DNA of 6,046 bases from Erwinia sp. (lineage in GTDB: Bacteria > Pseudomonadota > Gammaproteobacteria > Enterobacterales > Enterobacteriaceae), in NCBI GenBank assembly GCA_003512805.1, contig DOOK01000097.1, positions 1-6,046 of the forward strand. The letters run 5' to 3'. The notes under the pieces were generated by a model that worked only from the letters and a program-made list of their open reading frames with translations, did no database searches and was not told where the DNA came from. Position 1 is the first letter of the stretch, and each line of letters starts with the position of its first letter. Shown here in pieces: positions 1 to 4,383 of the stretch. The translations under genes and the position numbers were made by a program.

Positions 1-25
1 TGTCGATTATCACCCCGAATCTGCC
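1..25. repeat. Inverted copy of an internal thiD segment at the window edge
   Basis: Bases 1-25 are the exact reverse complement of bases 341-365, which lie inside thiD and encode residues around VSIITPNLP (132-140). Identity stops at base 26, where the normal 3' end of thiD resumes. It could extend left beyond base 1, which is outside the window. The segment supplies the last residues and the stop codon of the thiD reading frame. The likely native continuation after LLQAD would begin with bases resembling GGCAGAT, so a short microhomology at the join is probable (inference). A chimeric read or misassembly at a contig end is the simplest explanation; a real inversion is the alternative. Confidence 0.9.
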
Positions 26-759
26 TGCAGCAAGGCACCCTGCAGCCACTCTTTCGCTTCGCTTATCGTGGTCAGCCAGCTGGCATGGCGCGGACGCAGC
101 GCAGCCAGAGCAGAAGAGAGCGTGCAGCCCGTACCGTGCGTGTTTTTAGTGGGCACTCGCGGCGCGGTAAAACGTTCTTCCACTTCCGCTGTCAGCAGCC
201 AGTCGGGGCTTTCGCTGTCGCTTAGATGGCCGCCTTTCATCAGTACCGCCTGACAGCCAAGCGCCAGCAGCGCCCTGCCCTGCTGCAGCATTTCGTGCTC
301 GTTGCGCGCCGGTAAACAATCCAGCAGCGCGGCAGCTTCCGGCAGATTCGGGGTGATAATCGACACCTGCGGCAGCAGTTTTTCCCGCAGCGTCGCTACG
401 GCGCGCCGCGAAAGCAGCGGATCGCCGCTTTTCGCCAGCATCACCGTATCCAGTACCCGCCAGGGAATAGCTGCCGTCGCCAATCCTGCAGCGACCGCTT
501 CCACAATATCGCTGTCCTGCAACATGCCGATTTTCACGCTGTCGATGCGTACATCATCCAACACCGAGGCGAGCTGCGCCGCAACAAAGTCGGCTGCGAT
601 GGGATAGACGGCCTGCACACCGCAGGTATTTTGTGCCACCAGCGCGGTGATGACGCTGGTGCCGTAGGCCCCCAGCGCGGAAAACGTTTTCAAATCGGCC
701 TGAATCCCGGCACCACCACTGGGATCCGTTCCGGCAATCGTCAGGGCATTGACTCTCAT
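10..759 (-). CDS. thiD: Hydroxymethylpyrimidine / phosphomethylpyrimidine kinase ThiD, C-terminus replaced
   Basis: This cytosolic ribokinase-fold enzyme phosphorylates 4-amino-5-hydroxymethyl-2-methylpyrimidine (HMP) to HMP-P and then HMP-PP, the pyrimidine half of thiamine phosphate. The sequence shows the N-terminal substrate and nucleotide motif [20 protein letters not shown] (residues 10-29), the [13 protein letters not shown] segment (104-116), ITPNLPEA (135-142), MKGGH (174-178), and the anion-hole GTGC with catalytic Cys212, equivalent to Cys213 of Salmonella ThiD. The start is the ATG at 759. It overlaps the thiM stop as ATGA and follows a strong AAGGAGG placed inside the end of thiM, so the two genes are translationally coupled. 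The frame has 249 codons, against about 266 in E. coli. After LLQAD it runs into the inverted repeat of bases 1-25 and stops, so the usual tail (E. coli ends in a GIGPVHHFHAWW-like sequence) is missing. The family assignment is certain. The 3' end as shown is probably not the natural one. Confidence 0.95.
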   Translation of the reverse strand: MRVNALTIAGTDPSGGAGIQADLKTFSALGAYGTSVITALVAQNTCGVQAVYPIAADFVAAQLASVLDDVRIDSVKIGMLQDSDIVEAVAAGLATAAIPWRVLDTVMLAKSGDPLLSRRAVATLREKLLPQVSIITPNLPEAAALLDCLPARNEHEMLQQGRALLALGCQAVLMKGGHLSDSESPDWLLTAEVEERFTAPRVPTKNTHGTGCTLSSALAALRPRHASWLTTISEAKEWLQGALLQADSG

Positions 760-1541
760 ACGGCCTCCTTGTGCAGACCGTAAAGCGCATCAAGAAACAG
801 CGGTTCAAAGGTGCCCGGCCCGCTGGCCGCTGCCGCTGCCTGCTCGCCCGCCTGGCTCATTACCCGACAGGCGGCAGCGATATGCAGCAGCCTGTCGCCC
901 GGCAGCGCGCAAAACGCTGCCACTACGGCGGAAAGTGCACAACCCGTTCCCACCACCCGGGTCATCAGCGGAGACCCGCCCGATACCGCCAGCAGCCGCC
1001 GTCCATCGGTAACGTAGTCCGTTTCGCCTGTAACCACGACTACCGTACCGCCGGACTGCGCCAGCTGAATAGCGGCTTCAAGGGCAGCAGCCGGATCGTG
1101 CTGGCTGTCGACGCCGCGGCCGGAAACCGCCTGACGGGCCAGCGCCATAATTTCAGAGGCGTTGCCGCGAATGGCGGCAGGACGATAAGCCAGCAGCCGC
1201 TGGCAAAAATCGCTGCGAAAAGTCAGCGCGCCGACGGCAACCGGATCCAGCGTCCAGGGTCGGCCTGCCGCGGTCGCGCCTTCCACCGCGGCCAGCATCG
1301 CTTCGCTACGTGCAGCGGTCAGCGTGCCGACGTTGATCAGCACGGCATCTGCAATGGCGCTAAATTGTGCCGCTTCCACAGGTTCAGTCACCATGACGGG
1401 CGACGCGTCCAGCGCCAGCAGCACGTTGGCCGTCAGGCTTTGTACCACGTCATTAGTCAGGCAGTGAACCAGCGGTGACTGCTGGCGGAAAACGGCAAGA
1501 GAGGCGGCCGGACTGGCCGTATAGCGAGAAGGTTGGATCAT
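756..1541 (-). CDS. thiM: Hydroxyethylthiazole kinase ThiM
   Basis: ThiM phosphorylates 4-methyl-5-(2-hydroxyethyl)thiazole (THZ) to THZ-P, which ThiE joins to HMP-PP. It is therefore a thiamine-salvage enzyme and acts in the cytosol. The 261-residue product is full length (E. coli 262). Visible family motifs are [20 protein letters not shown] (25-44) with SPVM (47-50) at the substrate site, LDPVAVGA (98-105), IRGNASEI (124-131), [11 protein letters not shown] (170-180), and the anion-hole GTGCALSA (198-205) with catalytic Cys201. The start is the ATG at 1541, preceded by GGGAG (complement of 1546-1550) four bases upstream. This is a slightly short spacing and would suit a ribosome site controlled by the riboswitch just upstream. 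The gene overlaps thiD by 4 bp, giving a thiMD operon as in E. coli. The N-terminus ([19 protein letters not shown]) is variable in the family. Confidence 0.96.
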   Translation of the reverse strand: MIQPSRYTASPAASLAVFRQQSPLVHCLTNDVVQSLTANVLLALDASPVMVTEPVEAAQFSAIADAVLINVGTLTAARSEAMLAAVEGATAAGRPWTLDPVAVGALTFRSDFCQRLLAYRPAAIRGNASEIMALARQAVSGRGVDSQHDPAAALEAAIQLAQSGGTVVVVTGETDYVTDGRRLLAVSGGSPLMTRVVGTGCALSAVVAAFCALPGDRLLHIAAACRVMSQAGEQAAAAASGPGTFEPLFLDALYGLHKEAV

Positions 1542-1569
1542 AGCGCTCCCAACCGGCGATCAAGAAGGC

Positions 1570-1585
1570 GATGCAATAAAGCATC
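1570..1585 (-). promoter_or_regulatory. Small hairpin between the TPP aptamer and thiM
   Basis: The leader RNA can form a perfect 5-bp stem, GAUGC/GCAUC, around a six-base UUUAUU loop, immediately 3' of the aptamer. No U-tract follows, so it is not an intrinsic terminator. It could be part of the expression platform or only a spacer element. The thiM ribosome site lies about 20 bases further on. No obvious strong pairing between aptamer and ribosome site could be settled by eye. Confidence 0.4.
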
Positions 1586-1666
1586 TGACTTCCCTCCGCT
1601 GGCATTATCCAGTTCAGGTTCAACGGGTATTTCTCAGCCTTCACAAGGAAGGGCACCCCGAGTCGT
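1586..1666 (-). promoter_or_regulatory. TPP riboswitch (thi-box) in the thiM leader
   Basis: Read leftward, the RNA contains the conserved thi-box elements in order. They are ACGACUCGGGGUGCCCUUC, a short variable loop closed by GUGAAGG, then the pyrimidine-sensing core CUGAGAAAUACCCGU, and the pyrophosphate-sensor helix region CUGGAUAAUGCCAGCG. These are followed by GAGGGAAGUC, whose AGUC closes P1 against the 5' GACU. The match to the E. coli thiM riboswitch is nearly base for base, apart from the variable P3 loop and the P4/P5 junction. It lies 45 bases upstream of the thiM start. No terminator is seen downstream, so control by hiding the ribosome site (as known for E. coli thiM) is the likely mode. 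Thiamine pyrophosphate would turn the thiMD operon off. Confidence 0.97.
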
Positions 1667-1676
1667 AGTGCTTGCC

Positions 1677-1705
1677 AGCATAGGGAAATGCGCCGTTTTA
1701 CGCAA
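1677..1705 (-). promoter_or_regulatory. Candidate sigma-70 promoter of thiMD
   Basis: On the reverse strand, TTGCGT (complement of 1700-1705) and TATGCT (complement of 1677-1682) are separated by exactly 17 bases. They resemble -35 and -10 boxes, with 3/6 and 4/6 matches. Transcription would begin around 1669-1672, a few bases before the conserved start of the TPP aptamer, which is where the leader RNA should begin. The position supports the call more than the box quality does. Confidence 0.55.
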
Positions 1706-1712
1706 GCGCAGG

Positions 1713-1732
1713 ACGCCTCGCTAACGCCTCGC
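1713..1732. repeat. Tandem 9-bp direct repeat upstream of the thiM promoter
   Basis: ACGCCTCGC occurs at 1713-1721 and again at 1724-1732, an 11-bp period close to one helical turn. Measured from the proposed thiM start site, it falls about 42-62 bases upstream, just beyond the -35 box. That placement fits an activator or repressor site, but a chance local duplication is equally possible. No known operator was recognised. Confidence 0.5.
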
Positions 1733-1769
1733 GGGCAGGGGACAGCGGCAGCCCGATTGGTTTACGATA

Positions 1770-2117
1770 ATGAAGAAAAAAACTGGAAACTGGCGGCCGT
1801 GCTGACCTCTGACGCGGCGTGGGCCCCTACTCCCTGCGTTCCTATATCCTCTTTATTCAGGATGATTTCGTCGCGCAGGCGATGGCGGCCAGCAGCGATC
1901 CCGATATCACTGACACTTAGAGCAACGGCACGTTGTACTGGCATAAAGACGCGGTTACCCAGGGTAAGGAGCGCTGGGCATGGCATGGCGTTAATGCGCT
2001 GACGCCGCCGCCGCCGCAAATCATGCTGAACTGGACAGCAGTAAAGATCAGCGCAGGCTGCAACAGTAAGGCGCCAACGACTGGCTGCTGGCTGGCGGCA
2101 TGACGGTGAATTTCTGA
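1770..2117 (+). pseudogene. Decayed gene for a small exported (possibly outer-membrane) protein
   Basis: No intact frame exists, but three consecutive frames read like pieces of one protein. The ATG at 1770 gives MKKK and then, after a one-base slip in a run of seven A, NWKLAAVLTSDAAWA, which resembles a signal peptide ending in the AWA cleavage motif. A second shift near 1820 gives GPYSLRSYILFIQDDFVAQA and onward, with a TAG at 1918-1920, then SNGTLYWHKDAVTQGKERWA. A third shift near 2035 leads, past a TAA at 2067-2069, to NDWLLAGGMTVNF and a TGA at 2115-2117. A C-terminal phenylalanine after alternating hydrophobic residues is typical of outer-membrane beta-strands. The remnant codes for about 115 residues, so internal deletion is also possible. 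No family was recognised. The terminator just downstream supports a former rightward gene ending here. Sequencing error is unlikely to explain three shifts plus two stops. Confidence 0.6.
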
Positions 2118-2124
2118 TTATTTA

Positions 2125-2155
2125 CCGGCGGCCGCTTTTGCCGTCGGGATTTTTT
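2125..2155 (+). terminator. Rho-independent terminator
   Basis: CCGGCGGC (2125-2132) pairs with GCCGTCGG (2140-2147) as an 8-bp stem with one G-U pair and a seven-base CGCTTTT loop. It is followed by GA and six T (2150-2155). It starts eight bases after the last stop of the decayed exported-protein gene, so it most likely terminated that gene. It also insulates the downstream pair of genes. Confidence 0.8.
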
Positions 2156-2165
2156 GCGTCATAAT
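2138..2165 (+). promoter_or_regulatory. Weak promoter candidate for the 86-aa protein / GNAT unit
   Basis: TTGCCG (2138-2143) and CATAAT (2160-2165) are spaced by 16 bases and match the -35 and -10 boxes at 4/6 and 5/6. The -35 overlaps the 3' half of the terminator. A second possible -10, GATAAA at 2188-2193, lies closer to the gene. The terminator upstream implies that some promoter must lie between 2155 and 2224, or overlap it. This is the best fit by eye and is not certain. Confidence 0.35.
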
Positions 2166-2223
2166 CTCCGATCTCTTAGCGGCTTTTGATAAAGTTCGCC
2201 ATCCTGTCCTGACGAGAAGTAAG

Positions 2224-2484
2224 ATGACAAGACCGCTTAATGAACAATACGGCATCAGCGTTGCGGCGCTGCAAATGCTGCATTATCTCCAGCAGATAGC
2301 GCGCGGCGATCGCGCCTTCACCATTCGGGATACCGTGCTGAACAGCCGCTGCAACGTCACGCCGCCGGATAATTTCCGCCTGTTAGATCAGCTTTTTGAA
2401 GCAGGCAAAATCGACTACGACTACCGCGGGACGGGTATCGACAGCGAAAGGCACGTTAAGCCCGTTTGGGGAGACAACCGATGA
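2224..2484 (+). CDS. Uncharacterised 86-residue protein, winged-helix-like
   Basis: I do not recognise this family. The 86-residue product is soluble: no signal peptide, no membrane segment, one cysteine (Cys43). Its layout suggests a small winged-helix fold (inference). There is a helix around SVAALQMLHYLQQIA (12-26), a short helix around FTIRDTVLNSR (32-42), a polar turn NVTPPDN (44-50), a recognition-like helix FRLLDQLFEAGKI (51-63), and a beta/wing-like DYDYRGTG (64-71). The ATG at 2224 follows GAGAAGTAAG, a modest ribosome site, and is the first start after the terminator at 2125-2155. Its stop overlaps the start of the GNAT gene as ATGA, so the two are co-translated. It could be a regulator or partner of that acetyltransferase. 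It has no sign of decay, unlike the DNA on its left. I am sure it is a gene because of the coupling, but unsure of its role. Confidence 0.75.
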   Translation: MTRPLNEQYGISVAALQMLHYLQQIARGDRAFTIRDTVLNSRCNVTPPDNFRLLDQLFEAGKIDYDYRGTGIDSERHVKPVWGDNR

Positions 2485-2903
2485 CGGTACGCGCCTTTAT
2501 CGAAGCCGATCGTCCCTTTCTGCGCACGCTGTTTTTGGCTGCACGCAAGGCGAACTGGCACTGGCTCGACGGCAGCGACTGGCAGCTGGAGGATTTTGAT
2601 CGGACGACGCTGGGCGAGCGCGTTCTGGTCGCCGAGCACGACGGCCACCGTACGGGATTTGCCGCCCTGCTGCCCGCTGACAATTTTCTGCACAGTTTAT
2701 TTGTCGATCCTGCGTATCAGGGTCAGGGCATCGGCAGCGAGCTGCTGGACGCGGTGCAGGCAGGCTTTACCTCCACCGGCGCATTAAAATGCCTGAAGGC
2801 AAACAGCCGGGCGCTGGCTTTTTATCAGCGTCACGGCTGGCAGGTTATCAGCAGCGGCGAAGGCGACCAGGGAGAATATCTGCTGCTGCATTACGTGTTG
2901 TAA
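2481..2903 (+). CDS. GNAT-family N-acetyltransferase
   Basis: This is a 140-residue single-domain acetyl-CoA-dependent acetyltransferase, the usual length for a minimal GNAT domain. The sequence opens with the typical MTVRAFIEADRPFLRTLF (1-18). It has a beta-hairpin region VLVAEHDGHRTGFAAL (48-63), then motif A, LFVDPAYQGQGIGSELLDAV (73-92), with the Q/R-x-x-G-x-G pyrophosphate-binding loop QGQGIG (80-85). It ends with the motif B segment NSRALAFYQRHGWQV (108-122), where Tyr115 is the usual general-acid position. The acceptor substrate (an amine, amino acid or protein) cannot be told from the sequence. The start is the ATG at 2481, with GGGGAG (2468-2473) at good spacing and a 4-bp overlap with the preceding gene. 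A TTG at 2466 in the same frame is less likely. No gene follows on this strand before the convergent end of mrp. Confidence 0.9.
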   Translation: MTVRAFIEADRPFLRTLFLAARKANWHWLDGSDWQLEDFDRTTLGERVLVAEHDGHRTGFAALLPADNFLHSLFVDPAYQGQGIGSELLDAVQAGFTSTGALKCLKANSRALAFYQRHGWQVISSGEGDQGEYLLLHYVL

Positions 2904-3115
2904 AACCTCTGAGAAGCCCGTCAGGCCACTGAAAAATTTAAGCACGGCGGCGTTTACTGCAGCGGGCTGGCTGGATAAACAGACCGTTCGCGCAGGGGCG
3001 GGTTAACGACATGTCGATCTGCCTTTGCCGCTGGCTATCAGCTTAACCACGGGCTGATACCGGGTACAAACAATCTTGCGGGCGCCCTATACGCCCGTCC
3101 CCCGTCAATTTGCCG
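2904..3115. other. 212-bp spacer between convergent genes, possible gene remnants
   Basis: No frame of useful length with a start and ribosome site was found on either strand. Rightward, the bases around 3025-3105 read without stops as fragments such as AAGYQLNHGLIPGTNNLAGA, and those around 2940-3005 as STAAFTAAGWLDKQTVRAG, in different frames. They may be decayed coding DNA, but no family was recognised. The base composition is like that of the flanking genes. The only structured element noticed is the hairpin near the end of mrp. Confidence 0.4.
3078..3098 (-). terminator. Hairpin downstream of mrp, weak terminator candidate
   Basis: A 6-bp GC stem, CGGGCG/CGCCCG, with a seven-base loop and an extra G-U closing pair, lies 18 bases after the mrp stop. 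Leftward it is followed by CAAGATTGTTTG, which has no continuous T run, so it would be a poor intrinsic terminator. It may instead protect the 3' end of the mrp transcript. Confidence 0.3.
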
Positions 3116-4222
3116 TCACACTACGCGAAAAGCGATATCGTCCGGGATCACTTCGCCATCCCAATAAAGCTGGGCAGCGACCTGGCCGGCAAGCTGTCGA
3201 TAAAGCCAGGTAAATTCGCTGTCGGGACGGCGTACCACCGTCGGCATTCCGTCGTCCAAATCTTCCCGCAGCGTAATATGCAGCGGCAGCTGACTTAGCA
3301 GGCGCGTATGGTACTGCTCGGCCAGCGCCAGCGCGCCGCCGCTCCCAAAGATCGGCTCGTGATGACCACACTGGCTACAGACGTGCACGCTCATGTTCTC
3401 AACGATGCCCAACACCGGCACGCTGACCTTTTCAAACATGACGATCCCCTTACGGGCGTCAATCAGCGCGATATCCTGCGGCGTGGTCACCACCAGCGCG
3501 CCGGTCACCGGCACGTTTTGCGCCAGCGTCAGCTGAATATCCCCCGTGCCCGGCGGCATATCCAGGATCAGGTAGTCCAGATCCGGCCACAGCGTTTCAT
3601 TCAAAAGCTGCATGAGTGCTTTACTGGCCATCGGGCCGCGCCACACCATCGCGTTATCATCGGTCACCAGATAGCCGATAGAGTTGGTTGCCAGGCCATG
3701 CGCCATAATCGGCGCCATATGCGTGCCGTCCGGTGAAGTAGGCCGTTCGTTTTGCGTGCCGAGCATATCGGGAATCGACGGGCCATAGATGTCCGCATCC
3801 AGCAGGCCCACTTTCGCGCCTTCGGCCATTAACGCCAGCGCCAGATTCACCGCGGTGCTCGATTTACCCACGCCGCCCTTGCCGGAACTGACGGCAATCA
3901 CATTTTTCACGCCCTTCACGCCCGGCTGATTCTTCACTCTTTTCAGCGTGGCGATATCCAGGCTCAGCTTCCAGCTAATAGCCGTAGCGTTAGTCAGCCG
4001 CAGCAGCTCCGCGCTGGCACTCTCTTTTAGCGCTTCAAAACCGCTGTGCCAGGGGAAAGGCATCAGCAGTTCAATATGCAGGGTGTTGTCCAACAGCGCG
4101 CAATGGTGCAGCGCTTTCAACGCGGTGAGATTGCGCCGCAGCGTCGGATGTTCAAACGTGGTTAAAACGCCCATCACTATCGCGCGCAGCGCTTCAGGTG
4201 AATGTGGGGATTGTTGCATCAT
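3116..4222 (-). CDS. mrp: Iron-sulfur cluster carrier ATPase Mrp/ApbC
   Basis: Mrp is a cytosolic P-loop ATPase of the MinD/NBP35 group that binds and hands over Fe-S clusters to apoproteins. The 368 residues match the E. coli length (369). An N-terminal MIP18/DUF59-like domain (about 8-90) precedes the ATPase. The ATPase has a deviant Walker A SSGKGGVGKSS (112-122) with signature Lys115 and Lys120, a switch I-like LLDADIYGPSIP (140-151), and Walker B-type LILDMPPGTGD (218-228). The cluster-binding CSQC (Cys282, Cys285) follows ENMSVHV. Two ATGs are in tandem, at 4222 and 4219. The AAGGAG (complement of 4228-4233) is 5 bases from the first and 8 from the second, so either could be used. The gene diverges from metG, as in E. 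coli. No residue essential to the family is missing. In Salmonella, apbC mutants show thiamine-related defects, an interesting link to the thiMD operon nearby. Confidence 0.97.
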   Translation of the reverse strand: MMQQSPHSPEALRAIVMGVLTTFEHPTLRRNLTALKALHHCALLDNTLHIELLMPFPWHSGFEALKESASAELLRLTNATAISWKLSLDIATLKRVKNQPGVKGVKNVIAVSSGKGGVGKSSTAVNLALALMAEGAKVGLLDADIYGPSIPDMLGTQNERPTSPDGTHMAPIMAHGLATNSIGYLVTDDNAMVWRGPMASKALMQLLNETLWPDLDYLILDMPPGTGDIQLTLAQNVPVTGALVVTTPQDIALIDARKGIVMFEKVSVPVLGIVENMSVHVCSQCGHHEPIFGSGGALALAEQYHTRLLSQLPLHITLREDLDDGMPTVVRRPDSEFTWLYRQLAGQVAAQLYWDGEVIPDDIAFRVV

Positions 4223-4254
4223 CCCGGCTCCTTTTTTTCTGTGACGTTATTCAG

Positions 4255-4263
4255 AGCATATCA
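4255..4263 (-). promoter_or_regulatory. Candidate extended -10 promoter element of mrp
   Basis: On the reverse strand this reads TGATATGCT, an extended -10 (TG-N-TATGCT) that does not need a good -35. Its hexamer is identical to the one proposed for thiM. It is about 33 bases upstream of the mrp start. An alternative is TTGCCT with AATAAC 16 bases later. No experiment is implied by the sequence. Confidence 0.4.
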
Positions 4264-4314
4264 GATAAGGCAAGGCGGCAGGCAGTAAAAAACGGCACGG
4301 TCGGCGCGGCGTTG

Positions 4315-4344
4315 TTTACGCAGGCCGGGCCTTTCGGGTAACAT
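4315..4344 (+). promoter_or_regulatory. Weak promoter candidate for metG
   Basis: TTTACG (4315-4320) and TAACAT (4339-4344) are 18 bases apart and match the consensus boxes at 4/6 each. They lie about 40 bases before the metG start. TATTTT at 4355-4360 is an alternative -10. The GC-rich GGCCGGGCC palindrome between the boxes is notable but not a known site. The 161-bp gap must contain a metG promoter. Its exact position is uncertain. Confidence 0.3.
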
Positions 4345-4383
4345 CAGAACCCCCTATTTTAAACAGGTATAGCAAGTCTCACT

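Noticed and set aside
771..1478. Long rightward open frame (235 codons) opposite thiM
   Set aside because: It lies entirely antisense to a clearly identified gene, its sequence is rich in Arg, Gln and Ala as expected from mirrored GC-rich codons, and it has no ribosome site or family motif.
1774..1781. A run of seven A followed by C in the decayed gene, resembling a programmed -1 frameshift site (A AAA AAC)
   Set aside because: In the frame of the ATG at 1770 the heptamer is out of phase for a -1 slip. Two further frame changes and two stops follow, so decay explains the region better than recoding.
2466..2480. Upstream TTG start that would add five residues to the GNAT protein
   Set aside because: The ATG at 2481 has GGGGAG at good spacing and the ATGA overlap. 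The five added residues fall on the ribosome site itself and do not look like GNAT sequence.
2900..2945. Terminator after the GNAT gene
   Set aside because: The bases AGCCCGTCAGGCCACTG followed by AAAAATTT allow only a 3-4 bp stem and have no T run on the rightward strand.
3308..3736. Rightward open frame of 142 codons opposite mrp
   Set aside because: It is antisense to the conserved ATPase core of mrp, has a His/Arg/Gln-rich shadow composition, and shows no start context.
4300..4383. MetJ operator (repeats of AGACGTCT) upstream of metG
   Set aside because: No met-box-like octamer pair was found in the gap. The only partial similarity is AAGTCTCA near 4374, which is too weak and single.
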